From Provencibacterium sp. (GTDB lineage Bacteria; Bacillota; Clostridia; Oscillospirales; Ruminococcaceae), in assembly GCA_022792175.1 (NCBI GenBank), contig JAAWAN010000004.1, positions 1 to 34,332 on the forward strand: a stretch of DNA of 34,332 bases. Direction: 5' to 3'. The notes beneath the pieces are model-generated. The model did not search any database, was not told the DNA's origin, and worked only from the letters and a program-made list of their open reading frames with translations. Of this stretch, positions 7,606-16,227 are shown piece by piece (position 1 is the stretch's first letter; each line of letters starts with the position of its first letter). The position numbers were made by a program, and so were the translations under genes.

Positions 7606-7908
7606 CTGTTTATCGTCCCTCCAGATTCAATTCCCTATCTAAACGGCCGTTTTCAACCGACTTTCTCTAACCATATGAATATATGGTAACAGATTTTCCA
7701 TATGAAATCAACCTCTTTTTGCCAGATAAAATAAACAATCAAAAACCCATTTTTTACCACATTTGCATTTTTCTTACAATTGCTCGCCTGGGAGAGACAA
7801 AGCCCTCCTTATTGCCTGCAGTACGCCTGCTAAAGCTATCTGCTAAAAGGAGGCGCGCGGAAATCCTACGCTTTCAGGCAGCGGTCACAGGCGCTAAAAA
7901 AGGCAATC
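7606..7908. other. ftsQ-ftsZ intergenic region
   Basis: About 300 bases without a gene, more AT-rich than its surroundings near ftsZ. On minus there is a weak promoter candidate (TTGATT, 17 bases, TACCAT) overlapping palindromic repeats at 7671-7706. This suggests ftsZ may have its own promoter in addition to read-through from the cluster. Confidence 0.45.
7671..7706. promoter_or_regulatory. Inverted and direct repeats upstream of ftsZ
   Basis: CCATAT-gaat-ATATGG is a perfect inverted repeat at 7671-7686. CCATATGAA occurs at 7671-7679 and again at 7698-7706. They lie 65-100 bases upstream of the ftsZ ATG and could be a protein-binding site. Function is inferred. Confidence 0.35.
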
Positions 7909-9210
7909 CTATGGCTCTTCCTCATCGGATGAGGAAGAGCCGCGCCGGGGCGCCGCAGGACCGATTACCGCCTTAGAGGAGGAAGCGCCTGAATCCTTAT
8001 CAGAGCCGGAAGAATTCTCCGCCTGTGGGGAGCTTTCCGACTGCGAACTGCCAACAGAGGAAGATGAGGAGGAAGAAGCTGAAGAGTCACCGGAAGAGGA
8101 AACATCTGCAGAAGAGGCCGAAGAGCTGCTCTGCCCCTGAGAGCCCGCAGAAGAGGAGGCATTCGGGTTGAGCGGATCCTGCAGGCCGACGATAATATCG
8201 CCCGTCTGCGGGTCCACCTGAAATTTGGGGCCCTGCGCGGCGCTACTGCTGCCATTTCCCTGCCCCTGCACCGCTCCCGGCTGAGGCTCTCCCTCCTCCG
8301 CTGCCGGAGCCTGCTCGCTCTCCTGCTCTAAAATGGCATAAAGGTCCTTCTCCTCGCGGTAAAATACTCGGCCGATGTCTTCAAGCATGGAAGCATCCAG
8401 CACCGCCTTGGCGGTGGAGGAAATGTTATTTTCTATCGATGCACGGATAAACTGCAGCTTCCAGTCGAGATCTGCCTCGGTGCCCAGCTCGATGAGCAGC
8501 CGGTCCTCATACATAATGCGGATATTCAGCCGGTCTGCCACGCTGATCAGGTTAATTTTTTCCAGCCCGCTGCTTTCAATCGCTGTCAGTACCCTTTTGA
8601 GCATAACAATCTGCTCGGAATTCTGGTTCAGAACATAGCTTCCCTCCTCGGTAGAGGTGGCGTTGATTCCCAATATCCGGGGGTAATTGCGGTCATAATC
8701 TGCCAGACCGTTTTCCAGTATTCGTCCGTCAGTATTGATGTAAAGGTACTGCCCATCCTTCTGCACGGCGCCAACCGGCTTCGAGAGGACAATCTCCAGC
8801 TCAATCGCCGTTGGAAACTTTTTATGCACCACTACCGTCTGCACATAGGGCAGGGAGCCTACCACGCTGGCATAAACCCTTTTCTGGTCAACGCTGAAAA
8901 GGCTGTCTTTCATTTTGATGCCGCTCGCATCAATAATCTCCTGCTCGCTGTAGCTGCCGATATCCCCCGTTACATTGATCCGATAGACCTTGAAAAAAAC
9001 AAAATAGCACAAAATCATCAGCAGGATGAAGCCGAGAACACCGAAAAGCAGATAATTGAGCGTCATCCTGCCATGACGGCGGCGACGGCGGCGCGGCGCG
9101 GGACGCACCTCCCCCTTGCCCGCCGCTTTTGCCTTTGCAGCAGGCACAGGACGGCGCTTTTTTACCTTTTTCACTTCTTTTTTATCCGCCGTTTTTCCCT
9201 TTTCCGCCAT
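7909..9210 (-). CDS. ftsQ: Division protein FtsQ/DivIB with a long Ser-rich C-terminal tail
   Basis: About 433 residues from the ATG at 9210, chosen because GGGGG lies 8-9 bases upstream; the open frame extends to 9342 but without such support. The cytoplasmic N terminus is strongly basic (KKVKKRR, then RRRRRRHGR near 40-48). One membrane segment follows (about 51-73), then a POTRA domain (about 75-147; VYRINVTGD to the FPTAIELEI strand) and the FtsQ/DivIB beta domain to about 290. It would act outside the membrane, linking FtsL/DivIC-type proteins and the septal synthase. The last 135 or so residues are low complexity: Glu/Pro/Gln-rich, then serine runs, ending SSSSDEEEP. Most family members lack such a long tail. 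It sits between murA and ftsZ, the usual place. Family assignment is good despite the low identity typical of FtsQ. Confidence 0.9.
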   Translation of the reverse strand: MAEKGKTADKKEVKKVKKRRPVPAAKAKAAGKGEVRPAPRRRRRRHGRMTLNYLLFGVLGFILLMILCYFVFFKVYRINVTGDIGSYSEQEIIDASGIKMKDSLFSVDQKRVYASVVGSLPYVQTVVVHKKFPTAIELEIVLSKPVGAVQKDGQYLYINTDGRILENGLADYDRNYPRILGINATSTEEGSYVLNQNSEQIVMLKRVLTAIESSGLEKINLISVADRLNIRIMYEDRLLIELGTEADLDWKLQFIRASIENNISSTAKAVLDASMLEDIGRVFYREEKDLYAILEQESEQAPAAEEGEPQPGAVQGQGNGSSSAAQGPKFQVDPQTGDIIVGLQDPLNPNASSSAGSQGQSSSSASSADVSSSGDSSASSSSSSSVGSSQSESSPQAENSSGSDKDSGASSSKAVIGPAAPRRGSSSSDEEEP

Positions 9211-9613
9211 TGCTTTTCCCCCGGCTTCCTTCGTTTTCTGTTTCCAGTTTCCCAGCTTGTCCTGAAATCTGCCGCCGCTTTTTAGCAGCGCACAGGCAGG
9301 CGGGCCGTCCCGCAAAATTTTCCTGGCAGGCGGGCCCGGCATCTGCCGCAGATACGGCTTATTTCATGGTATGCCCTCTGCTGCGGACGGATCCATCGCA
9401 GCACACCATTTTTCGATTTTATCAGAATCCCACCCATTTTTCCAGTCCCCGCCTGTCTTTACTTTCTCTTGACCAAAACGCTCCGGACGCTGCTTCTGTC
9501 TTCAGAAAGTCCGCTGCGCAGGCGGCCCTCATTCATTCCCTTTGCCCGCTGTAAAGCCCTGCCGCAGCTGCAAAGCGGCTTTCTGTTCCCGGCACTCTTC
9601 CTTGGCGGCCCTT
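9211..9613. other. murA-ftsQ intergenic region
   Basis: About 400 bases with no supported gene. The upstream 44 codons of the ftsQ open frame (to 9342) are in frame but lack a ribosome-binding site and family similarity. I see no convincing promoter, terminator or RNA gene. Confidence 0.4.
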
Positions 9614-10873
9614 TCAGTCCTCCGCCACCCGCCGAATATCGGCCCCCAGCAGCGAGAGGTTCTTTTCCAGCGCCTCATATCCGCGTTCGATATGCCGAAT
9701 CTCCCGCACCACCGTTTCTCCCTCGGCGGCCAGCGCAGCCACCACCAGCGCAGCGCCTCCGCGCAGATCGGTGCAGTTTACGCTGGCGCCATGCAGCCGC
9801 TCGGTCCCCTCGACAACGGCCACCCGTCCCTCCAGCTTGATGTCGGCGCCCATGCGTGCCAGCTCACCCGCATGCTTATAGCGGTTTTCAAAGATATTTT
9901 CCACAAAAACGCTCGTTCCCGCAGCAAGGGAGCTCATGGCCATAAAGGGGGCCTGCGCATCCGTCGGAAAGCCGGGATAGGGCATCGTACGCACTATGGG
10001 CAGCGCTCCCAGCCTTTTGGGGGCCTGCAGCTCTATGGCATCCTCCCGGATATGAACCGTACAGCCCGCCTGCTCATACAGGGGAATGCAGGCGGTCAGG
10101 TGCCCGGGGTCGGCCCCGGTCAGCAGCAGCCTTCCCCCGGAAACTGCTGCCGCGCACAGATAGGTGGCAGCCGCAATGCGATCGGCAATTACGGTATATT
10201 CGCACTCATGCAGCTGCTTCACCCCTTCGATAAACACCGTTCCGTCCGGCGCTATTCGGATACGGGCGCCCGCCGCATTCAGGAAATCGGCGAGACCGCC
10301 GATTTCCGGCTCGCGCGCCGCGTTGTGGATTTCCGTTGTCCCTTTGGCCGTGCAGGCAGCAATCATAATGTTCTCGGTCGCACCAACACTGGGAAAGGGC
10401 AGCGCAATGCGCGCGCCATGCAGTCCGTTTTCCGCCCGGCAGTCGAGATATCCGCCGTCATCCCGGATAAAAACGCCCATCTTCTGCAGGCCGGAGAGGT
10501 GCATGTCAATCGGCCGGGGACCCAGCTCGCAGCCGCCCGGGAAAGAGATGCGCGCTTTGCCGCAACGGGCAACCATCGCCCCCAGAAAGACCACCGAGGA
10601 GCGCATCTCCCGCATCAGCGAATCGGCAATAAAGCTCTGCGGGCAGCTGTCCGCTGTCACCGTTACACTGCTGCCCTCCCGGCAGCAGCGGCAGCCCAGA
10701 TCCTCCAGAATATGAATCGCCGCCGCCACGTCCGAAAGATCCGGACAGTTATGTATCGTGCTTTTTGGAGTCAGCAGCGCGGCCGCCAGAATGGGCAGCG
10801 CGGCATTTTTCGAACCCTGCACCCGCAGCGTTCCCTCCAGCCTGCGAAGACCGTTCATGATATATTTTCCCAT
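9614..10873 (-). CDS. murA: UDP-N-acetylglucosamine 1-carboxyvinyltransferase (MurA)
   Basis: MurA transfers enolpyruvate from PEP to UDP-GlcNAc, the first committed step of peptidoglycan precursor synthesis in the cytoplasm. From the chosen ATG at 10873 the protein has 419 residues, the usual length. SKNAALP places the catalytic Lys at 22 and FPGGCELG places the catalytic Cys at exactly 115, matching the E. coli numbering and supporting this start. The open frame extends 59 codons upstream with no family similarity. The ribosome-binding site is weak (GGG-rich). A Cys rather than Asp at 115 predicts fosfomycin sensitivity at this enzyme (established knowledge of the family). It lies between murG and ftsQ, common in Clostridia. 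A second MurA paralogue elsewhere in the genome is possible but not visible. Confidence 0.97.
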   Translation of the reverse strand: MGKYIMNGLRRLEGTLRVQGSKNAALPILAAALLTPKSTIHNCPDLSDVAAAIHILEDLGCRCCREGSSVTVTADSCPQSFIADSLMREMRSSVVFLGAMVARCGKARISFPGGCELGPRPIDMHLSGLQKMGVFIRDDGGYLDCRAENGLHGARIALPFPSVGATENIMIAACTAKGTTEIHNAAREPEIGGLADFLNAAGARIRIAPDGTVFIEGVKQLHECEYTVIADRIAAATYLCAAAVSGGRLLLTGADPGHLTACIPLYEQAGCTVHIREDAIELQAPKRLGALPIVRTMPYPGFPTDAQAPFMAMSSLAAGTSVFVENIFENRYKHAGELARMGADIKLEGRVAVVEGTERLHGASVNCTDLRGGAALVVAALAAEGETVVREIRHIERGYEALEKNLSLLGADIRRVAED

Positions 10874-11152
10874 GTCCCACGCACCCTTTGTCGCGGCCCG
10901 CCGGTCTGCCCGGCCGGGCTGTAAGATGTCGCGCTGCGCATGCCGGATGCCCGGGAAATTCCCGCTGCAGCCGGTCTGCCGCCCGCTTTGCCAGAAACCA
11001 TCTACCGTTATCCTATGCTTTTCGGGTGCCAAAGGTGAAAAAAGGGACATTTGCAGAGCTTTGCATCTTTAACAGGCGTCCCCCTATGAAAACAGCTTCG
11101 GGCTCTGCCAAAGCCGCCGGTATTTTTCAGAATAAAGGGCCCCTCCCCGGTC

Positions 11153-12304
11153 CTACCGGCCGGGAGAGCGTTTGGCAGCGCTGCCCATCTCCAGCAGAAT
11201 ATCGCAGATGCGCTCCGCCGCATCCGGCGTGGCCAGGCGGGAGGCGTTTTTGGAGAGGGCTGCAAGCTTATCCGGATGCTCCGCCCAATCGCTCACCAGC
11301 GCGCAGAGCTTTTCCCCGCTCAAATCCTTCTCCTCAATCACCTTGGCCGCTCCCGCCTTTTCCAGGACCATTGCATTATAATACTGATGGTTCTCGGCCA
11401 CATTCGGCGAGGGGATCAAAACAGAGGCCCTTCCCGCCGCCGTCAGCTCGCTGAGGGTCATCGCGCCTGCGCGGCAGACAACGATATCACTCGCAGCCAG
11501 GCACCGGGGCATATCGCTGATATATTCGCGGATATCCACCGTATCTAAACCCCTTAAATCCACCCCCCGCTCTTTAAGCAGGCGGGGGAGCAGCTCTACG
11601 CCATACTGCCCGGTGGCATGGATATGATGAACTTTTCCGCTTTTATAGTGCCAGGCGATGAGGTCGGCCACTGCCTCATTGACCCGCTGCGCTCCCAGAC
11701 TGCCGCCAAAGGTCAGCAGTACTACCTGTCCGGGCTTTACGCCGAGCGCCTTTCTGCTCTTCTCCCGGTCGGCCAAAAAAATTTCCTCCCGCACGGGGTT
11801 GCCCACTATCTCGCAGTTCGTTCCCTCCGGCAGGTATTTTTTAGCCTCCTCCACCGCAAGCAGTACCCGATCCACATAGCGGGCGAGCAGCTTGGTGGTA
11901 ACGCCCGGAAAGGCGTTTGACTCATGGGTGAGCGTTTTAAAGCCCAGCTTGGCGGCAGCGCGCAGCACCGGCCCGCTGACATAACCGCCCGTTCCCATCA
12001 CCACATCCGGCGAGAAGTCGCGCAGCAGCCTTCTGGCCTCCCCGGAGGAGCGCAGCATGCAGCTCACCGCCGAAAGGTTGTGCGCAATCGCTTTGGGGGA
12101 AAAGGAGCGGTAAAATCCCTTGACCACCACCGGCGAAAAGGGATAGCCCGCCTCGCTCACCAGCCGCTTTTCCATCCCATGCGGGTTCCCGATAAAACGA
12201 ATCTGCGCATCCGGCCGACGGCTGCGTATCAAACCGGCAACGGCCAGCGCGGGATTGATGTGCCCGGCCGTTCCGCCGCATACAAAGAGGATTTTCATTG
12301 CCAT
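11153..12304 (-). CDS. murG: UDP-GlcNAc:lipid I N-acetylglucosaminyltransferase (MurG)
   Basis: A 383-residue GT28 glycosyltransferase that converts lipid I to lipid II on the inner face of the membrane. The N-terminal loop GGTAGHINPA (10-19), HESNAFPGVTTK, the GGSLGAQ loop between domains, CRAGAMTLSEL and PSPNVAENHQ are the family motifs, all present. The N terminus MKILFVCGG is typical. Two ATG codons (12304 and 12298) are both reachable from the GGAG/AAGGA sites. It lies 18 bases downstream of ftsW, so the two are probably co-translated in one transcript. Nothing is missing. Confidence 0.98.
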   Translation of the reverse strand: MAMKILFVCGGTAGHINPALAVAGLIRSRRPDAQIRFIGNPHGMEKRLVSEAGYPFSPVVVKGFYRSFSPKAIAHNLSAVSCMLRSSGEARRLLRDFSPDVVMGTGGYVSGPVLRAAAKLGFKTLTHESNAFPGVTTKLLARYVDRVLLAVEEAKKYLPEGTNCEIVGNPVREEIFLADREKSRKALGVKPGQVVLLTFGGSLGAQRVNEAVADLIAWHYKSGKVHHIHATGQYGVELLPRLLKERGVDLRGLDTVDIREYISDMPRCLAASDIVVCRAGAMTLSELTAAGRASVLIPSPNVAENHQYYNAMVLEKAGAAKVIEEKDLSGEKLCALVSDWAEHPDKLAALSKNASRLATPDAAERICDILLEMGSAAKRSPGR

Positions 12305-12322
12305 TCTTCCTTTCTCCTGCTG

Positions 12323-13462
12323 CTATTCCTTTACAACGGCACTGTGGCGCGAAATCGAAAGAACAACTCCCATCTCGCCCATCAGCATGAGCAGCGCCGT
12401 TCCGCCATAGGAAAAAAACGGCAGGGAGATGCCGGTGTTGGGGATGGTGTTGGTAACCACCGCGATATTCAAAAACGCCTGCAGGCCCACCTGAGAGGTC
12501 AGGCCAACGGCAAGCAGCATGCCGAAGCGGTCCTTCGCGCGCGCGGCAATCACAAACCCCCGCCACACCAGAAGGGCAAACATGATAATAATGAGGGTTG
12601 CGCCGACAAAGCCCAGCTCCTCCCCGACAATGGCGAACACAAAGTCATTCTGCACCTCGGGAAGATAGAGGTATTTCTGACGGGATTTGCCGATCCCCAC
12701 CCCCAGCAGTCCCCCCGAGCCGATGGCATAGAGCGACTGAATCGTTTGAAAACCCTGCCCGAGCGGGTCGGCGAAGGGATCCAGCCAGGAGGTCAGGCGG
12801 CTTTGCGCATAGGGAATAACGCCCGGTATCATAATGGCGATGCCGAGCAGCACCAGCGCGGCGGCGCCAGCCAGCAGAAACCACTTGATATCCACACCGC
12901 CCACCAGCATAACAATGGCCCCCAGCAGCAGCACCAGAATGGTGCCGGACAGGTGCGGCTCCAAAACCAGCAGGCCGCAGACGACGCCCAGAATCACGAC
13001 AAAGGGAAGAATGCCATATTTAAAGGACTTAATTCTCTTGTGGTTGGTGGCAATCATATGGGAGAAGAGAACGATGACCGCAAATTTCGCAATCTCCGAA
13101 GGCTGAAAGTTGAAGATATCCATCACGTTGATCCAGCGGCGCACGCCCGACTGGGCCGGCAAAAACAAAACCACGATCAGCAGCAGGATGGAGATACCCA
13201 TCAGCGGCAGCGCAAACCGCTGAAAGAAATGGTAGTCAACAAAGGAGGCGGCAAACATCGCCGCGACCCCGCCAACAGCGAACACCAGCTGGCGGGAGAT
13301 GAAATAAAAGGAATTGTCGAAGTAATAGTAGGCATAGGCATAGCTGGCCGAAAAGAGCATCACCAGTCCCACCGTTAAGAGCGAAAGAACCAGCACCAGA
13401 AAGGTCATATCCATCCTTTCCAGCCGCCTGGGCTTTCGCATGGCTGCTTTGCGCTTATTCAA
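12323..13462 (-). CDS. ftsW: SEDS-family septal glycosyltransferase FtsW
   Basis: A polytopic membrane protein of about 379 residues in the SEDS (RodA/FtsW/SpoVE) family, which polymerises lipid II glycan chains together with a class B PBP. Motifs include FNFQPSEIAK (118-126), TSWLDPFADPLGQGFQ, and PEVQNDFVFAIVGEELG with the conserved catalytic-type Asp273; GISLPFFSYGGT is the last signature. About ten membrane segments are apparent. The start is uncertain: TTG at 13462 has a weak GGGGTG upstream, ATG at 13441 has none, and an ATG at 13408 has AAGGA but would shorten the N terminus. I cannot separate FtsW from SpoVE by sequence. The probable partner is the PBP at 17720-19993. The gene follows mraY directly, with no murD between them. 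Confidence 0.95.
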   Translation of the reverse strand: MNKRKAAMRKPRRLERMDMTFLVLVLSLLTVGLVMLFSASYAYAYYYFDNSFYFISRQLVFAVGGVAAMFAASFVDYHFFQRFALPLMGISILLLIVVLFLPAQSGVRRWINVMDIFNFQPSEIAKFAVIVLFSHMIATNHKRIKSFKYGILPFVVILGVVCGLLVLEPHLSGTILVLLLGAIVMLVGGVDIKWFLLAGAAALVLLGIAIMIPGVIPYAQSRLTSWLDPFADPLGQGFQTIQSLYAIGSGGLLGVGIGKSRQKYLYLPEVQNDFVFAIVGEELGFVGATLIIIMFALLVWRGFVIAARAKDRFGMLLAVGLTSQVGLQAFLNIAVVTNTIPNTGISLPFFSYGGTALLMLMGEMGVVLSISRHSAVVKE

Positions 13463-13535
13463 TCCAACACCCCGATTACCATAGAATAGGAAATGCCCGC
13501 GCCCTCTTTCAGAGCCGGCGCAGAGATAAAAAAAT

Positions 13536-14549
13536 TTACAGGTTCATTACCGAGAGCACACCCAGCATACTTCCTATCACCGCCACCGTCGAAAACACCA
13601 GGACGATTTTCGTCTCGCTCCAGCCGCACATCTCAAAATGATGGTGGATGGGCGCCATTTTGAAAATACGCTTATGGGTCAGCTTATAAAAACCAATCTG
13701 CAGAATATCCGAAATCGTTTCCAGCACGAAGGTGATTCCCATAAAAAGCAGCAGCACCGGCTGCGAAAGGCCGAAGGCCAGCGAAACCAGCATCCCGCCC
13801 AGAAACAGCGAGCCGGTATCCCCCATAAAAATCTTGGCGGGATGAAAGTTCCAGAGGAGAAAGCCGAGGCAGCCTCCCGCCAGCGCCGTTGCCAGAAGCT
13901 CCATTTCGGGGGACATCAGCAGCGCGCTCACCAGCATGAAGCCGATGGCCGCCACAAAACTCACCGAACCGCACAGTCCATCAATCCCATCGGTGATGTT
14001 GACCGCGTTTATCGCTCCATAGATAACGATAACCGCAAAGGGATAATAGAGAAGCCCCATATCCAGCTGGCCGAAAAAGGGAATGGGTACAATGGTCGAG
14101 GTATCCCCCGCAATATACATCCCTACCAGATAGGCGCCTGCTATCAGCACCTCCATAATGGTCCTTTCCCGCTCGCTGATGCCCATGCTGTTTTTCTTAA
14201 CGACCTTTACATAGTCATCCATAAACCCGATCATCCCAAAGGCCAGCGACATGAGCAGTCCCATAAACAGGCGCGTTGTGGCAATATCGCTCACCGGGTA
14301 GGGGGAGCTGTTGCCGCCAAAGAGGCGCAGCGCAAAAAAACCGGCAACTGCCGCCGTCACACTCCCGATGATGAAAAGAAAGCCGCCCATCAGCGGGGTG
14401 CCCTCCTTTTTCTTGTGCCAGGTGGGACCGACTGATTTGCTGATCTGCCCAAAATGGATACGCCGCAAAAGAGGAATCAGCCACAGGCCGGTTGCAGCGG
14501 AAAGAGAAAACGCAACCAGTGCCGTCAATATGGTAATAAAGCCGCTCAT
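13536..14549 (-). CDS. mraY: Phospho-N-acetylmuramoyl-pentapeptide transferase (MraY)
   Basis: An integral membrane enzyme that attaches phospho-MurNAc-pentapeptide to undecaprenyl phosphate, making lipid I. The protein is about 337 residues. FMDDYVKV (DD near 111-112), NAVNITDGIDGLCG (around 182-194) and MGDTGSL (around 242-248) carry the conserved acidic residues; MAPIHHHFE is the family's histidine motif. I use ATG 14549 because AAAGGAA lies about 11 bases upstream; the in-frame TTG at 14570 would place that site inside the gene. It lies 66 bases after murF. Roughly ten membrane segments are visible. Confidence 0.97.
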   Translation of the reverse strand: MSGFITILTALVAFSLSAATGLWLIPLLRRIHFGQISKSVGPTWHKKKEGTPLMGGFLFIIGSVTAAVAGFFALRLFGGNSSPYPVSDIATTRLFMGLLMSLAFGMIGFMDDYVKVVKKNSMGISERERTIMEVLIAGAYLVGMYIAGDTSTIVPIPFFGQLDMGLLYYPFAVIVIYGAINAVNITDGIDGLCGSVSFVAAIGFMLVSALLMSPEMELLATALAGGCLGFLLWNFHPAKIFMGDTGSLFLGGMLVSLAFGLSQPVLLLFMGITFVLETISDILQIGFYKLTHKRIFKMAPIHHHFEMCGWSETKIVLVFSTVAVIGSMLGVLSVMNL

Positions 14550-14615
14550 AACAAAACCCGTTCCTTTCAAAAAGCTGTTTTCCCGTCCCTCTCCGGGAAA
14601 CGGCCCTCCTGTGGT

Positions 14616-15995
14616 TTATTCCTGCGTCTGCTTCTCTTTCAGCAGACGGTAGAATTCCTCCAGAATTTCCTCAAAACGCATGCTCCGGCTGGCCTTTACC
14701 CAGATAAAATCCCCATCCCGGACGCTATCCGCCAGCCGGCGGGCCAGCTCGCCTTTATCGGTAAAATGCTCCGCCTGCCGCAGGCCCGCCTTTTTGGCAG
14801 CCTCTACCATATAAGCCGTTTCCTGGCCAAAGCCATAAAGCCGGTCAACTCTCTGCTCCCTGCACAGACGCCCCACCCGCTGATGGGCCTCCCGCGAGGT
14901 TTCGCCCAGCTCCAGCATATCGCCGAAAACCGCAATGCGCTCTCCCGTGACCGGAAGCTCCCGCAGGGTAAAAAGCGCGGCGCACATTGAATCGGGCGAA
15001 GCGTTGTAGCAGTCCTCCATCACCGTGATGCCGCCTATCTGCACCCGCCTTTGGCGCATACCCGAAGGGGCATACTGCCGAAGGCCCTTTGCCGCCTCCT
15101 GCGGCCGGATCCCCAGCTCGCATCCGACGGCAAAGGCGGCGAGCGCATCCCGAACATTGTGCTGCCCCAGGGCAGGAATAAAGGCCGGCGTTTTTTCCCC
15201 GTCATGCAAAATGACAAAGCGGGTTCCCGTCTCCTGCGCCTCTACCTCCTGTGCCTGGTAATCGGCGTCGGAGGCATCCAGCCCGAAATGGATGACCCTC
15301 AGCCGGCTGTCCCGATAGGCGCGCAGCAGGTCGCAGTCGGCGCTGAGAATAAGCGGCGCGCCCGCCGGGAGATGGCGCGTCACCTCCAGCTTTGCCTGCA
15401 GAATGTTTTCCCGGCTGCCCAGCTTTTCAATGTGCGATGTCCCGATATGGGTAATGACCGCCGCATCCGGCTGCACGGCGGCCGCCAGCTTATCAATATC
15501 CCCCTGCTTATCCATCCCCATCTCGGCCACCAGCGCCTCGGCGCTCTCATCCAGTGCAAAGAGCGTCTGCGGCAGGCCGATTTCGTTGTTCTTATTCCCC
15601 TCGGTCTTGTGGGTGCGCCAGCGCGTTTCCAGCACACAGGCAGTGAACTCCTTGGTCGTCGTCTTGCCGACACTGCCGGTTATCCCCACCGAGAGCAGGG
15701 AAAACTGCTCCCGGTAGGCGCTGGAAAGGGCAATATGGGCATCCATCGTATCCGGCACATAAAAGACCTTCTCAGCCGGAAGAGGCAGCGGCCTGCGGGC
15801 AACAATGGCGGCAGCGCCGCGACTCAGCGCCTCGCCGGCAAAATCGTGCCCATCCAGGCGCTCCCCCTCTATGCAGACAAAAAGGCTACCCGGCGTAACA
15901 GTGCGCGAATCGGTACAAATCTCTGTAATGGGCGTTTCATCCTGGATAGCTGCGCCGAGCGCCGCCGCCAGCACCCGGATTGGGGTCGGCCGCAT
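14616..15995 (-). CDS. murF: UDP-MurNAc-tripeptide:D-Ala-D-Ala ligase (MurF)
   Basis: A cytoplasmic Mur ligase that adds D-Ala-D-Ala to UDP-MurNAc-tripeptide using ATP. The P-loop TGSVGKTT lies at about 106-113. The segment EGNKNNEIGLPQTLF after it is typical of MurF rather than MurE, as is MEDCYNASPDSM further on. Length from the chosen start is 459 residues, normal. GGAGG at 16004-16008 lies 8 bases before the ATG at 15995; the ATG at 16010 overlaps that site and is rejected. A 7-bp perfect hairpin (16011-16027) ends just upstream of the ribosome-binding site. The gene lies between murE and mraY. Confidence 0.97.
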   Translation of the reverse strand: MRPTPIRVLAAALGAAIQDETPITEICTDSRTVTPGSLFVCIEGERLDGHDFAGEALSRGAAAIVARRPLPLPAEKVFYVPDTMDAHIALSSAYREQFSLLSVGITGSVGKTTTKEFTACVLETRWRTHKTEGNKNNEIGLPQTLFALDESAEALVAEMGMDKQGDIDKLAAAVQPDAAVITHIGTSHIEKLGSRENILQAKLEVTRHLPAGAPLILSADCDLLRAYRDSRLRVIHFGLDASDADYQAQEVEAQETGTRFVILHDGEKTPAFIPALGQHNVRDALAAFAVGCELGIRPQEAAKGLRQYAPSGMRQRRVQIGGITVMEDCYNASPDSMCAALFTLRELPVTGERIAVFGDMLELGETSREAHQRVGRLCREQRVDRLYGFGQETAYMVEAAKKAGLRQAEHFTDKGELARRLADSVRDGDFIWVKASRSMRFEEILEEFYRLLKEKQTQE

Positions 15996-16010
15996 ATCAG
16001 TAACCTCCAT

Positions 16011-16027
16011 GGCGCCGAAACGGCGCC
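16011..16027 (-). other. GC hairpin just upstream of the murF ribosome-binding site
   Basis: GGCGCCG pairs with CGGCGCC across a 3-base loop. There is no T-run, so it is not a classical terminator. It ends 2 bases before GGAGG of murF on minus and could protect the message after processing or affect translation. Role is inferred. Confidence 0.4.
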
Positions 16028-16227
16028 TTCATTTTATCCCGCCCGCTGCGATGAACGCAGTCAAAACGCGGGCGGCTTTCCTGCGCCCATATCCCGCGCA
16101 GGCTTCAAAGGGGACTTTTTCATTCTTTTTGAAGCGCGCTGTTCCAACGCACAGCTTCTCTCGCTATTTTACCGCATCCGCCCTACGATTTTAGGCGCTC
16201 GCTGTCGAGAGCATGCACCAAACAGGC

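Noticed and set aside
8000-8200. Repetitive TCC/AGA-rich DNA in ftsQ considered as a repeat array or CRISPR
   Set aside because: It is codon-level repetition of Ser codons inside one open frame; there are no regularly spaced repeats and spacers.
9542-10924. 460-codon plus-strand open frame opposite murA
   Set aside because: Antisense shadow of murA; no family resemblance and low-quality composition.
11924-13378. 484-codon plus-strand open frame opposite ftsW/murG
   Set aside because: It is the mirror of high-GC minus-strand genes with clear family motifs; its composition (His/Gln/Arg-rich) is not protein-like and there is no ribosome-binding site.
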